64,000 nt of DNA, taken from contig JAKSTU010000001.1 of the NCBI GenBank assembly GCA_024402435.1, positions 25,792 through 89,791 on the forward strand. The letters run 5' to 3'. The translations under genes were made by a program, and so were the position numbers. Below the pieces are notes generated by a model. That model had not been told where the DNA came from and searched no databases. It saw only the letters and a program-made list of their open reading frames with translations. The stretch comes from Treponemataceae bacterium. Lineage in GTDB: Bacteria > Spirochaetota > Spirochaetia > Treponematales > Treponemataceae. Shown piece after piece: positions 51,951 to 61,194 of this stretch (position 1 is the first letter of the stretch; each line of letters starts with the position of its first letter).

Positions 51951-53959
51951 GCATGGTTTATGTTCAGGCAATCGTTGACACACCTGTAAACGGCATTTTT
52001 ACCTACTCTGCAGATCCGGCAGTTTTTTCCGACAAAACACCGCTGCAACCCTTTGTACGCGCAGAAGTTTTTTTCGGAAAACGGAAGACTACGGCCTGCA
52101 TTACAAAAATAATTGACAAACTGCCGCCTGAAACAGAAGCCATCAAAGACAAAATAAGACCGATCATCAAAATTATCGACAAGGAACCGGTGTTTGACAC
52201 TGAACTTGAAAAACTTGCTCTTTGGATTTCAAAATATTATCTGTGTTCTGAAGGAGAAGCTCTTTTTTCAATGCTTCCGTCCGGGCGGCGCGAAACAGAC
52301 AGTTCAAGTCTTACTTTTGAAGGTGATGAAAAATCATTTGAAAAGCATACATTATCAGAAGAACAGATTTCTGCCGTAAAAGGGATTCTCAATTCCACAA
52401 AGGGGAATCTTCATTATCTTTTTGGCCAGACAGGATCCGGAAAGACGGAAGTTTTTCTTGGAGCAGCAGAAGAAGTGCTTTCTCAGGGCAAAGGCGTAAT
52501 CTATCTTGTTCCCGAAATCGGACTCACTCATCAGGTAATAGAAGCTGTGACGGAGCGGTTCGGCAAAACAGCTGCCGTACTTCATTCAGGGCTTACAGGA
52601 AGCCAGCGACTCCGTGAATGGCGCCGGATCATGAACAGAGAAGCACGGGTTGTAATCGGGGCAAGAAGCGCAGTTTTTGCGCCCGTACCGGATCTTGGGC
52701 TCATAATCATTGATGAAGAACATGACGGTTCATACAAATCGGGAAACACTCCCCGCTATCACGGGCGTCAGGTTGCAATCAAGCGGGCACAGGATCTGCA
52801 TATTCCCCTTGTAATGGGAAGCGCAACCCCTTCTGCCGAAGCCTGGCAGCTTATGAGCGAAAAACGCATTGAAAAACATACCCTTACAAGACGCCTTGCC
52901 GGAGGAAAACCGCCGGAAATCCGGATTGTTGATTTGTCTTCGCCCAAAAACTCAAAAATGAACGGAACTCTTTCAGAAGAGCTTTCACAAGAAATCCGCG
53001 CTACGAAAAATCAGGGCCGCCAGACAATTCTTTTTTTGAACAGACGAGGTTTTACGCATTTTTTTCACTGCAATTCCTGCGGTTTTGTCCTTAAATGCAA
53101 AAACTGCTCTGTCTCAATGACCTACCACAAAAAACACAACAGGCTGATGTGCCACTACTGCGGATGGTCGGTGGAAGTGCCTGATGCCTGTCCGGAGTGC
53201 GGTTCCGTAGACACCGGCTACAATGATTTCGGCACGGAATACATAGAATCAGAAATCAGGACAAAATTCCCTGACTGTTCGGTTGACCGGGTTGATACGG
53301 ATTCCCTTGGCAAAAAGGGTGATCTTCAGAAAAAACTTGCTGATTTCAGAGAAGGCAAGACGGACATTCTTTTGGGAACACAGATGGTTGCAAAAGGTCT
53401 CAACTTTCCGAACCTGAAGCTGGTAGGAATTGTCCTGGCTGACACAGGTCTCAACATGCCGGATTTCCGAGCAGCAGAACGGACTTTTTCACTTATTGTT
53501 CAGGTTTCTGGCCGGGCCGGAAGGTTTTTCCCGGACGGAAAAGTTATTGTGCAGACCTATTCACCTGAAAGGCCGGCCATTTCACTGGCCTGTACCACAG
53601 ACACAGACGGTTTTTACAAGCAGGAACTGGAAACCCGGCAAATCATGGGATTTCCGCCTTTTTCAAGGCTCATCCGACTTGTTTTCCGTGCTGCAGAAGA
53701 AGAACGGGCCGAAAACAGCGCATCAAGCGCAGCAGAAATACTTGCAAAACTGGCAGAGCAAGTTCCGGAACCGGTAGAAATACTCGGCCCTTCCCCATGT
53801 CCACTTTCCATGATAGCTGCAAATCACAGGAAACAGGTTCTGCTCAGGGCAAAAAATCTCAAGCCGCTGCAATGGATTGTCAGCACCTTTCTGAATCAGT
53901 ACAAAACACCTTCCGGCGTGTATGCGGAAGTTGACGTAGACCCGATAAATTTACTATAG
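51947..53959 (+). CDS. priA: Primosomal protein N' (replication restart helicase)
   Basis: The 670-residue SF2 helicase has Walker A GQTGSGKTEVFL (near residue 158), IVDEEHD-type motif II (IIIDEEHDGSY) and the later GRAGR motif. A zinc-binding insert CNSCGFVLKCKNC...CHYCGWSVEVPDACPECG lies near 366-420. The N-terminal DNA-binding domain is present. PriA reloads DnaB at stalled forks, and dnaB is also in this window. The last codons hold the promoter of the next gene. Confidence 0.96.
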   Translation: MSMVYVQAIVDTPVNGIFTYSADPAVFSDKTPLQPFVRAEVFFGKRKTTACITKIIDKLPPETEAIKDKIRPIIKIIDKEPVFDTELEKLALWISKYYLCSEGEALFSMLPSGRRETDSSSLTFEGDEKSFEKHTLSEEQISAVKGILNSTKGNLHYLFGQTGSGKTEVFLGAAEEVLSQGKGVIYLVPEIGLTHQVIEAVTERFGKTAAVLHSGLTGSQRLREWRRIMNREARVVIGARSAVFAPVPDLGLIIIDEEHDGSYKSGNTPRYHGRQVAIKRAQDLHIPLVMGSATPSAEAWQLMSEKRIEKHTLTRRLAGGKPPEIRIVDLSSPKNSKMNGTLSEELSQEIRATKNQGRQTILFLNRRGFTHFFHCNSCGFVLKCKNCSVSMTYHKKHNRLMCHYCGWSVEVPDACPECGSVDTGYNDFGTEYIESEIRTKFPDCSVDRVDTDSLGKKGDLQKKLADFREGKTDILLGTQMVAKGLNFPNLKLVGIVLADTGLNMPDFRAAERTFSLIVQVSGRAGRFFPDGKVIVQTYSPERPAISLACTTDTDGFYKQELETRQIMGFPPFSRLIRLVFRAAEEERAENSASSAAEILAKLAEQVPEPVEILGPSPCPLSMIAANHRKQVLLRAKNLKPLQWIVSTFLNQYKTPSGVYAEVDVDPINLL

Positions 53960-53960
53960 T
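53931..53960 (+). promoter_or_regulatory. Predicted leaderless promoter of the metalloregulator
   Basis: TTGACG (53931-53936) and TATAGT (53955-53960) are 18 bases apart, within the 3' end of priA. The -10 ends 6 bases before the ATG at 53967. No Shine-Dalgarno is present. Confidence 0.55.
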
Positions 53961-53966
53961 TTTTTC

Positions 53967-54341
53967 ATGACGCAGAGTTTGGAAGATTATCTTGAAGCAA
54001 TCGGTAACCTTGAAAAAATAAACAACAACCCACGTGTAAAAGATATTGCAGATCTTTTGGGAATCTCCAAACCTTCCGTACACATGGCTCTCCATGAACT
54101 TGAAAACCGCGGAATGATCGAGCACGAACACTACGGAGCCATCACCCTTACCAGCACTGGCCGCGAAGAATACGAAATCATCAAAAACAAGCACGAAACA
54201 TTGAAAGCTTTTTTGCGCGATGCACTGAATATTTCAGAAGAATGTGCCGAATCCGATGCCTGCAAAATGGAGCACATCGTAAGCGAAGAAACTTTTACCC
54301 GCATTTCGGAAATTGTAAAGTCCGGAAAAAAGTTTATTTAG
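53967..54341 (+). CDS. DtxR/MntR-family metal-dependent transcriptional regulator
   Basis: The 124-residue regulator has the N-terminal winged helix of this family. SLEDYLEAIGNL carries Asp and Glu ligands. VKDIADLLGISKPSVHMALHELENRGMIEHEHYGAITLT is the helix-turn-helix and wing. The C-terminal half is short, with CKMEHIVSEETFTRI giving the EH ligand pair and the dimer helix. There is no SH3-like third domain. It probably represses Mn/Fe uptake genes elsewhere, since none are adjacent. It converges on truA with an 8-base overlap. Confidence 0.9.
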   Translation: MTQSLEDYLEAIGNLEKINNNPRVKDIADLLGISKPSVHMALHELENRGMIEHEHYGAITLTSTGREEYEIIKNKHETLKAFLRDALNISEECAESDACKMEHIVSEETFTRISEIVKSGKKFI

Positions 54342-55125
54342 GTCCCCGCCTGATTCCCTCAAATCCTACATTCCATAAGAAAAGTCCCTGGGGAGGAGCC
54401 GTTAGTCCGGCAAGTTTTCTGTCTTTTGCTTCAAGAATCTTTCCGATGTAGTCATCCTCTACACCTTTTTTTTCTGCTTGGATCAAAGTTCCTGTAATGG
54501 AACGCACCATCCTCCACAAAAAGGCATTTGCAGAAATCTGAAAGATGATTTCATCAGGTTCGTCGGGATTCTGATAAAAAAACGCTTCTTCAATGTAACG
54601 GCACTTTGAAGGAGACTCATCACTTGCTGCAGAAAATGTCGTACAGTCAAGTTCTCCATGCAAAGGTGCACACAAGCGGTTCAGTTTTTCCAAATCGGGG
54701 CGGTAGAAAATCGGCCAAATATAGCGCATTTTATGTGCAGGCGGATTAACTCCGCACCAGATGAAATAACGGTATGTCCGTCTTGTGGCATTAAAACGGG
54801 CATGAAATCCCATGGGCACTTCTTTGGCACTCATTACCCTAAGATCAGGAGGCAGCCTGCAGTTCAAAGCAGGTACATAATTTTCTGCCGGAATGGAATC
54901 AATCGGGGATTCAAAGGTTACAGCCTGTCCGTAAGCATGGACCCCAGAATCGGTGCGCCCGGAGCCGCAGGCCTGCACAGGAACTTTATGCACAACAGCC
55001 AGAGCCTTTTCCAGTTCTTCCTGAACTGTGCGCATATGAGGAACAGAACCGTTTGCACAAGTCTGTTTCTGCCATCCGCAGAAATCGGTTCCGTCATAAG
55101 AAACTGTAAGAAGAATGGTGCGCAT
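54334..55125 (-). CDS. truA: tRNA pseudouridine synthase A
   Basis: TruA makes pseudouridine at tRNA positions 38-40. The 263-residue product has LTVSYDGTDFCGWQ at the N-terminus and the catalytic motif CGSGRTDSGVHAYGQAVTF (Asp in GRTDSG, near residue 60). YRYFIWCG and FLWRMVRSITGTLI complete the fold. A roughly 15-residue insert after GWQKQT (CANGSVPHMRT) is unusual but fits the loop. It is the last gene of a minus-strand run. Confidence 0.96.
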   Translation of the reverse strand: MRTILLTVSYDGTDFCGWQKQTCANGSVPHMRTVQEELEKALAVVHKVPVQACGSGRTDSGVHAYGQAVTFESPIDSIPAENYVPALNCRLPPDLRVMSAKEVPMGFHARFNATRRTYRYFIWCGVNPPAHKMRYIWPIFYRPDLEKLNRLCAPLHGELDCTTFSAASDESPSKCRYIEEAFFYQNPDEPDEIIFQISANAFLWRMVRSITGTLIQAEKKGVEDDYIGKILEAKDRKLAGLTAPPQGLFLWNVGFEGIRRGPK

Positions 55126-55133
55126 AAAAAGCC

Positions 55134-56030
55134 CTATTCCTCATCATCATCGGAAATAATGTTTGCCTCTGCAAGCAATGCAGATATTTTGTCGTACAAT
55201 GCGCGGGAATGTTCCAGAAGCGGTCCCGGTTTGTTTTTTGACGATTTTCCAAGACCGAAAATCCTTGCAATGGATCTCTTGTACTGCTCAAGAACTTTGA
55301 GACGTTCCTGAATGTTTTCAGTCTGTCCGTATTTGTATTCAAGAAGACCGCAAAGGTAAATCACTCCGTCATAACCGTAATTCTTGTCGATATCCGGACC
55401 AAAATTACTTATGCCGGCAATGCTTTCTACATGATTCTGTTCCAATTCAAGAGCATCCTGATAAAAGAACAGGGCTTTCCTGTAAAACTGGGCCGCAATG
55501 TAATCATAATTGTGTCCGGGGCATTCTTTTTCTATGTCACCGCAAAGCCAGGCAAGCCGCAGACAAATCTGAGCACGTTTTATGGTAGGTGAAAACTGAA
55601 GCGGCATTTTTTCATAGGTAAGAAGCGCCAGATAATAAGCTGCAGCCCCGTCATACAAAGTCCGGTTCTGATTAAGATTGTAATGCGGAAAAATCAGCTC
55701 AACCGACTTTTTCCGCTTTGCCTCAGTTTCCAGAAGTTTATTGATTGCCCCGCCGTCTTCCAGAGTGTTGAAATCACTCCACAGCATTGCCACATGACAG
55801 GTAGGACAGGCACCGATTGAGTACAGCAAAGGATAAACAGCCCCATATTTAGCAGAAGGTTCGTAGTTTCTCCGGAGTTCGTCAGTAAGGTTTCCGGCAA
55901 TCATGCGTCCGCCGCCGGAAAGGAGTTCTTCCTTGGCAAAATCTTTCTTGCAGACAGGACAATGAACCTTCTGCTTTGAATAAAAAGAAATTGCCAATTT
56001 TTTATCAGTACCTGAACTTTTAGGTGCCAC
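55134..56030 (-). CDS. DUF2225-type zinc-ribbon/TPR protein
   Basis: The 298-residue product starts with a zinc-ribbon-like segment, HCPVCKKDF, and a later CPTC motif (about residues 73-76). The remaining two thirds are helical with TPR character, for instance AQFYRKALFFYQDALELEQNHVESIA. The layout fits the DUF2225 family. Its function is unknown. The start is a GTG at 56030 with AAGGAG seven bases before it. It lies between truA and acpS. Confidence 0.75.
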   Translation of the reverse strand: MAPKSSGTDKKLAISFYSKQKVHCPVCKKDFAKEELLSGGGRMIAGNLTDELRRNYEPSAKYGAVYPLLYSIGACPTCHVAMLWSDFNTLEDGGAINKLLETEAKRKKSVELIFPHYNLNQNRTLYDGAAAYYLALLTYEKMPLQFSPTIKRAQICLRLAWLCGDIEKECPGHNYDYIAAQFYRKALFFYQDALELEQNHVESIAGISNFGPDIDKNYGYDGVIYLCGLLEYKYGQTENIQERLKVLEQYKRSIARIFGLGKSSKNKPGPLLEHSRALYDKISALLAEANIISDDDEE

Positions 56031-56043
56031 ACGCTTCTCCTTT

Positions 56044-56412
56044 TCAGCCTTCTACAACAACCATTGCAACAGAATACTCTTTTTCATGAGACAAAGAGAG
56101 ATGAACCTTCTTTCCGCCGTTCTCTTCAAAAACTTTCAGAGCAGTTCCGGAAAGAACCAAATCAGGTTTTCCCGCAGGATTTTTTTTCACCTGAACATCG
56201 GACAATTCAAATTTCAAACCGATTCCAAGTGCTTTTCCAAAAGCTTCTTTTGCTGCAAACCGGACTGCAAGACTTTCAAGAGCTTTATTTTTCTTCAGAT
56301 CAAGTCCCGAAAGCTCATCTGCCCCGAAAAATCTGCTGACCATTTCAGGCTTCTCAATCCATCTTTCGAAACGCCGATTTTCTACAATATCAACACCGCA
56401 ACCGACAATCAT
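56044..56412 (-). CDS. acpS: Holo-[acyl-carrier-protein] synthase
   Basis: AcpS transfers phosphopantetheine from CoA to ACP, needed for fatty acid synthesis. The 122-residue product has the metal/CoA motif VGCGVDIVENRRFERW at the N-terminus and AVRFAAKEAFGKALGIG (about residues 49-65). It ends with HLSLSHEKEYSVAMVVV. The start overlaps the cdaR stop as TAATG. CoA comes from the pathway in which coaX (15.8 kb) acts. Confidence 0.96.
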   Translation of the reverse strand: MIVGCGVDIVENRRFERWIEKPEMVSRFFGADELSGLDLKKNKALESLAVRFAAKEAFGKALGIGLKFELSDVQVKKNPAGKPDLVLSGTALKVFEENGGKKVHLSLSHEKEYSVAMVVVEG

Positions 56413-57437
56413 TACTCAGAAACCTCTGTTTCAGAAGATTCAGTCATCACAGTGGATTGGACCAGAACCGGTTCTTTTTCAACAGATTTCGGTCTATCTT
56501 TTTCAACAACAGTCAGCAGCACATACTCAGGCTCAACCGAAACAAATTGAGCACCGATCTTTGTCACCATTTTTACAGGCCGTGATATTGCAGCATTCTC
56601 AAAAAATCCCTTGCAGTCAACATAAACGATTCCCCGTCCAACCGCGAACGTATCAAGAAAAGGCTGTTCTCCGCGCACCGTAAGCGTTGCATAACCGGAA
56701 CTAATGGATGTTGTCACAGAATCTTCAACATTGAACATGGAAATCGGTACGTTTTCATAAACCTTTTCGATTACTTTAGGCTGAACATCAACAGAAACCC
56801 CGATTCTTAAGGAATCATCAAAAGTAACAAAGTTTCCGGGAGAAACAAGCCCCACTTCTGAAGAAAAAGATTCTGTTTTGCCGACAAAAAACAACGGCTC
56901 TGTCTTTACATCTTTAACTGCGCTGACAATGCTTTCTGGCCCGGAAATTGTCACAGTTGACAGGTTCTGACTGATTCCGTTTATTTCATACCCTTCTGCC
57001 ACATCTCCTGACACAACAAGAGTGACTGGAACAGCAGCCGTTTCATAACGCTCAACTTTTATCGTCAGATATTCAGGCTGAATTTGTATTTCCAAAGGAT
57101 CCACAGCAACAGCTTCTTCAGAAAGCCGAAGTTTTACAGGCAAAGTATAAGTGCCTGATTCCGTAATCCTGCTTATGTCAACATAGGCAGAAAAATCCTT
57201 TGAAGACAATTCGCGAAGAGGGACTGCCTCAGTTCTCAAAGTAAGCCGGACAGAAGTCTGGACCGTCTCAGCAGGAACAGTTATTCCGTCAGCAATCACA
57301 TCCAGCGAAACACCGATATTCTTTGTGTCCAAAGAAGCAATCTGGTTATATGCATAGAGAAAAAGGGCCACAATAAAAGCCAGAATCTTTGCCGGCCAAT
57401 TTTCAAGAAGTTTTTCAAGCTTTGGAGGTAACGTCAT
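56412..57437 (-). CDS. cdaR: CdaA regulatory protein (YbbR domains)
   Basis: The 341-residue product has one N-terminal membrane helix (about residues 14-32, AKILAFIVALFLYAYNQIA) followed by three or four YbbR-type beta domains outside the membrane, such as ITVPAETVQTSVRLTL and GYEINGISQNLSTVTISGP. This is the CdaR architecture that binds and controls the diadenylate cyclase CdaA. It overlaps cdaA by 23 bases, which supports pairing. GlmM, often third in such operons, is not here. Confidence 0.85.
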   Translation of the reverse strand: MTLPPKLEKLLENWPAKILAFIVALFLYAYNQIASLDTKNIGVSLDVIADGITVPAETVQTSVRLTLRTEAVPLRELSSKDFSAYVDISRITESGTYTLPVKLRLSEEAVAVDPLEIQIQPEYLTIKVERYETAAVPVTLVVSGDVAEGYEINGISQNLSTVTISGPESIVSAVKDVKTEPLFFVGKTESFSSEVGLVSPGNFVTFDDSLRIGVSVDVQPKVIEKVYENVPISMFNVEDSVTTSISSGYATLTVRGEQPFLDTFAVGRGIVYVDCKGFFENAAISRPVKMVTKIGAQFVSVEPEYVLLTVVEKDRPKSVEKEPVLVQSTVMTESSETEVSE

Positions 57438-58230
57438 TTGCCTGTTCCTCCTCTGTAAAATCAGAATTACTTATGTCAAGAAGCGATTCCAGTGTTTTGT
57501 TCAGCTGCTCCATCGTCAAATCATAATGAAGCTTGGAATCATAAGCCAGACTGATTGCCCCGGTTTCCTCAGAAACAACAAGAACAACAGCATCTGTTTC
57601 TTCAGAAAGTCCCAAAGCAGCGCGGTGTCTTGTTCCGAAAGTTTTTTTGATGTCGTATTGCTCTGACAAAGGCAGAAAACAGCCGGCAGACACGATTTTT
57701 CCGTTCTGAATCAGACAGGCTCCGTCATGCATCGGCGTATCATGACCGAATATTGTAACCAGAATACTGGATGTTAAATCCGCATTAAGCCGTGTACCTG
57801 TGTCAGCAATGTCCTTCATTGCAGTTTTCCGCATGAATACTACCAGCATTCCACGCTTCTGTTTTGAAAGGATTTCTGCAGCAAGAAGAACTGAATCAAT
57901 ATAAGTATGCTTTGCCCGGGAATCAAAACGGAACCAGTTGCCCTGCCCAAGTTTAAGAAAGAGTTTTCGCAATTCAGGCTGGAAAATTATGGCAAAACCG
58001 ATCAGAAGACCCGGAGCCAAAGAATTCAGAATCCACAGAACCGTAGTAAGGTTCAAAGCGAGCGCCACAGCATATGCACCGCCCAACAGAAGAAGACTTT
58101 TTATGATCTGAAGCCCGTGAGTCTTTATTACGAGCGTATAAGCACTGTAAAGAAAATATGTGAGAATCCCCACATCAAGAACAGGGCGGATATAACCATA
58201 AATTACTGAAAGCCTGTCAAAAGCATTCAT
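57415..58230 (-). CDS. cdaA: Diadenylate cyclase, CdaA type
   Basis: CdaA makes cyclic di-AMP from two ATP. The 271-residue product has three membrane helices in the first 90 residues and a DAC domain. The two diagnostic active-site motifs are HDGACLIQNGKIVSAGCFLP and GTRHRAALGLSEETDA (DGA and RHR). It is paired with cdaR downstream. TTGAGGATT precedes the ATG. c-di-AMP usually controls potassium and osmolyte balance and cell-wall homeostasis. Confidence 0.95.
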   Translation of the reverse strand: MNAFDRLSVIYGYIRPVLDVGILTYFLYSAYTLVIKTHGLQIIKSLLLLGGAYAVALALNLTTVLWILNSLAPGLLIGFAIIFQPELRKLFLKLGQGNWFRFDSRAKHTYIDSVLLAAEILSKQKRGMLVVFMRKTAMKDIADTGTRLNADLTSSILVTIFGHDTPMHDGACLIQNGKIVSAGCFLPLSEQYDIKKTFGTRHRAALGLSEETDAVVLVVSEETGAISLAYDSKLHYDLTMEQLNKTLESLLDISNSDFTEEEQANDVTSKA

Positions 58231-58243
58231 TCTGCAACAATCC

Positions 58244-59116
58244 TCAAAACTTCTTCAAAGCGGAATACACACAAAGCATATCACGAGTTTCCGCAACATC
58301 ATGCACTCTCAACATTGTAGCACCATGTTCAAGAGCAATCAAATTTGCAGCAAGGGTTCCGGCAAGCCGATCATTCACTTCACGCCCTGTCATCTGGCCG
58401 ATGCAGCTTTTGCGTGACAACGCCATCATCACATGAACAGGCCTCATTTCAGACGGAATCGATTCCAGCAAGTCTGCAGATCCGAGAATCAGTCTGCTGT
58501 TGGACACAAGGTCTTTTCCGAAACCGATTCCTGCATCAATTATGATTTTATCACAATCAATTCCATGATTCACGGCAAACCGGACTCTCTCTCTGAAAAA
58601 ATTCCCTGTTTCAGCCAAAACATCATCATACGCTGTGTTCAACTGCATTATATCAGGATTTCCCCGCTTATGCATCAAGATAACCGGTATTTTCCTGTCA
58701 GAAACAAGATCCGCCATTTCTTCGCCGCCGTCAGTCATGGCAGAAATATCGTTCAGAATATCGGCCCCTTCATCAAGGGCTCTTGCCATCACCGCTGGTT
58801 TCCGCGTGTCTATCGATATGGGGCAGCCGGTCTTTTTCCGCAATTCCCGAACAACTGGAATCACCCGGGATATTTCCTCTTCCTCACTGATATAGGCCGA
58901 ACCGGGGCGCGTTGATTCACCGCCGATATCTATCACATCAGCACCGGCCTCAATCATGGACAGCGCTTTTTCCACAGCATTATCCATGCACCGGCTTTTT
59001 TCATAGAAGGAATCGGGCGTACAATTTACGATCCCGAAAATAAAAACTGATTGTTTCGGTTTTATGCTCCGGTCAGAAAGCCGAAGTTCCGGCACTTCAA
59101 AAAAACTGTCATTCAT
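58244..59116 (-). CDS. folP: Dihydropteroate synthase
   Basis: FolP condenses p-aminobenzoate with the pterin diphosphate to make the folate precursor. It is the sulfonamide target. The 290-residue product has IFGIVNCTPDSFYEKSR at the N-terminus, DVIDIGGESTRPGSAYIS, PISIDTRKPAVM and IIDAGIGFGKD. The reading frame reaches a TTG at 59134; ATG 59116 is preferred and overlaps dxs by 8 bases. It is next to cdaA, 13 bp downstream. Confidence 0.95.
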   Translation of the reverse strand: MNDSFFEVPELRLSDRSIKPKQSVFIFGIVNCTPDSFYEKSRCMDNAVEKALSMIEAGADVIDIGGESTRPGSAYISEEEEISRVIPVVRELRKKTGCPISIDTRKPAVMARALDEGADILNDISAMTDGGEEMADLVSDRKIPVILMHKRGNPDIMQLNTAYDDVLAETGNFFRERVRFAVNHGIDCDKIIIDAGIGFGKDLVSNSRLILGSADLLESIPSEMRPVHVMMALSRKSCIGQMTGREVNDRLAGTLAANLIALEHGATMLRVHDVAETRDMLCVYSALKKF

Positions 59117-61037
59117 TTTCAGCCGACTCAACAAGATTAATCATTTTCCGGGCAAGCTGCTCCGGAGACAGGTGGGCATATTCCAATATCTGGGCACGAT
59201 TTCCCTGGGGAACAAATGTGTCATGAAAGCCGCTGACTCCCGTTCTGCAGGGCACACTCTTACGCATCAGAAGTGATTCCAGATAAGTTCCGATACCACC
59301 GATCCGCAATCCGTCTTCTACAAAAAGAATCGCCTTGTAATGAGACGCAAGATTTACAAAATATTCTTTGTCCAAAGGCTTCAGAAACCGCAGATTATAA
59401 ACATGACAACATTCACCTGTTTTGGCTACATTTCTTGCGGCTTCAAGGACTTCCGGAGCAATACCGCCTGTACACACAAAAAGCACAGGTTTTCTTTTTT
59501 CCGCAAGTTCCGCTGAATCACATTTTTCCACTTTGCAGCTTTTTTCAAAAACATCGGTTATAAGTACACCGCGTCCCTTTACCACCGGTTCCTGAAACGC
59601 TCCCAGTTCCAGAGGACAAACCGCTTTCGGATAACGGATTACAACTGCGGAAGGCTGCACAGAAGCCCATTCAATCATTGCTTTCAGTTCGCATTCAGAA
59701 GCCGGAGCCAACAAAGTAACGTCCGGAACGGGACGCAACAGCGATATATCAAAAATTCCCTGATGTGTTTCGCCGTCTCCGGGAACAGCACCGCTTCTGT
59801 CAAGAGCAAAAATTCCGGGAACTTTTTGGAGTGCAACATCATGTATCAGCTGATCGACAGAACGCTGCATGAAAGTGGAATAAATTGCAGTTACAGGAAG
59901 AAGTCCGCCTCTTGCAAGCCCGCCTGCAAAAGTCACAGCATGTTCTTCGGCAATTCCCACATCAAAAAAACGGTCAGGAAACTCTGATTCAAAGGCACTG
60001 AGTCCCGTTCCATCAGACATTGCCGCAGTAATGGCAACAACTTTTTCATTTTTCCGACCCAAGTCTACAACGGCTTCAGAAAAAGCCTGTGTAAAAGTTT
60101 TTTCCCTCTTTGTTTCCGGAACTCCGTTGGCCACGTCAAAAGGCCCCACACCATGAAATGCAGTAGGATTTTCTTCAGCGTTTTTGTATCCTCGGCCTTT
60201 TTTTGTCAACACATGAATCACAACCGGGCGGTCAAGTTTTTTTGCTTTGGAAAAAACCGTTTCCATTTCTTCCATGTTGTGACCGTTCAGAGGCCCTACA
60301 TATTCAAAGCCCAAATCAGAAAAAAGTGTATTCGGGAAAAAAACACTTTTTATTCCTCTTTTGAAACGAAAATTGATTTTTGTAAGCAAACCGGAAACAA
60401 CCGGGAGTTTTCCAATCAGCGAATCGTATTTGAAACGGAAATTCTGATAACCTGAAGAAACACTCAGGCGGCTTAAATATCTTGAAATTGATCCGGTATT
60501 TTTTGAAATGCTCATTCTGTTGTCATTCAAAACAACAATCAGGTTTTTGCTGATCTGTCCCGCATGAGACAATGCTTCAAAAGCCATGCCGCCGGTCAGA
60601 GCCCCATCCCCTATTACCGCAATTACACGGCCTTCAGACTTCTGCAGAGCCATTGCCGTACTAAGACCCAAGGCCTGTGAAATAGAAACCGAAGCATGAC
60701 CGTTTGAAAAAAAATCATGTTCGCTTTCTGTATTTCTTGTAAACCCCGACAAACCGCCGTTCTGACGCAGAGTGTCAAAATCCTGGTTCCGGCCTGTAAG
60801 TATTTTGTGGGTATAAGACTGATGGCTCACATCCCAGATGATTGCATCTTTCGGACTGTCAAAAACCCGGTGCAATGCAAGAGAAAGTTCAACACTTCCC
60901 AAATTGCTTGCCAGATGACCGCCATTTTTTCCTACAACCTGAATTATTCTCTGACGGATTTGATCTGCCAGATCAAGCATTTCAGGATGAGACAATTTTT
61001 TTATATCTGCAGGTGAATGAATATCTTCTATCTTCAA
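59109..61037 (-). CDS. dxs: 1-deoxy-D-xylulose-5-phosphate synthase
   Basis: Dxs makes DXP from pyruvate and glyceraldehyde 3-phosphate with thiamine diphosphate, the entry to the MEP pathway. The 642-residue product has GRNQDFDTLRQNGGLSGF, the TPP motif VIGDGALTGGMAFEALSHAG...NDNRMSISKN, and DVGIAEEHAVTFAGGLARGG. It starts at a TTG (61037), the only codon that gives the standard N-terminus (IHSPADIKKL), and no clear Shine-Dalgarno is seen. It heads the run dxs-folP-cdaA-cdaR-acpS. Confidence 0.95.
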   Translation of the reverse strand: MKIEDIHSPADIKKLSHPEMLDLADQIRQRIIQVVGKNGGHLASNLGSVELSLALHRVFDSPKDAIIWDVSHQSYTHKILTGRNQDFDTLRQNGGLSGFTRNTESEHDFFSNGHASVSISQALGLSTAMALQKSEGRVIAVIGDGALTGGMAFEALSHAGQISKNLIVVLNDNRMSISKNTGSISRYLSRLSVSSGYQNFRFKYDSLIGKLPVVSGLLTKINFRFKRGIKSVFFPNTLFSDLGFEYVGPLNGHNMEEMETVFSKAKKLDRPVVIHVLTKKGRGYKNAEENPTAFHGVGPFDVANGVPETKREKTFTQAFSEAVVDLGRKNEKVVAITAAMSDGTGLSAFESEFPDRFFDVGIAEEHAVTFAGGLARGGLLPVTAIYSTFMQRSVDQLIHDVALQKVPGIFALDRSGAVPGDGETHQGIFDISLLRPVPDVTLLAPASECELKAMIEWASVQPSAVVIRYPKAVCPLELGAFQEPVVKGRGVLITDVFEKSCKVEKCDSAELAEKRKPVLFVCTGGIAPEVLEAARNVAKTGECCHVYNLRFLKPLDKEYFVNLASHYKAILFVEDGLRIGGIGTYLESLLMRKSVPCRTGVSGFHDTFVPQGNRAQILEYAHLSPEQLARKMINLVESAENE

Positions 61038-61115
61038 AACAAACAGCTTTTATTTTTTTTGCTTCAAGAAAGCACATTTCAGGAACCGGTCTTTGAAGAC
61101 CATACTTCTTTGTGT

Positions 61116-61154
61116 AAAAAAAAGACCGCAGTTTGAAAACCAAAACTGCGGCCA
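61116..61154 (-). terminator. Rho-independent terminator after the small ribosomal-type gene
   Basis: On the minus strand GCCGCAGTTTTGG...CAAACTGCGGTC forms a 9-bp or longer stem (core 61125-61133 with 61144-61152) followed by a run of eight T residues. It lies 41 bases downstream of the 29-codon gene. Confidence 0.85.
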
Positions 61155-61194
61155 TTAACTAAGCACAATTGAAGCACAAAGAATAACTTAATGC

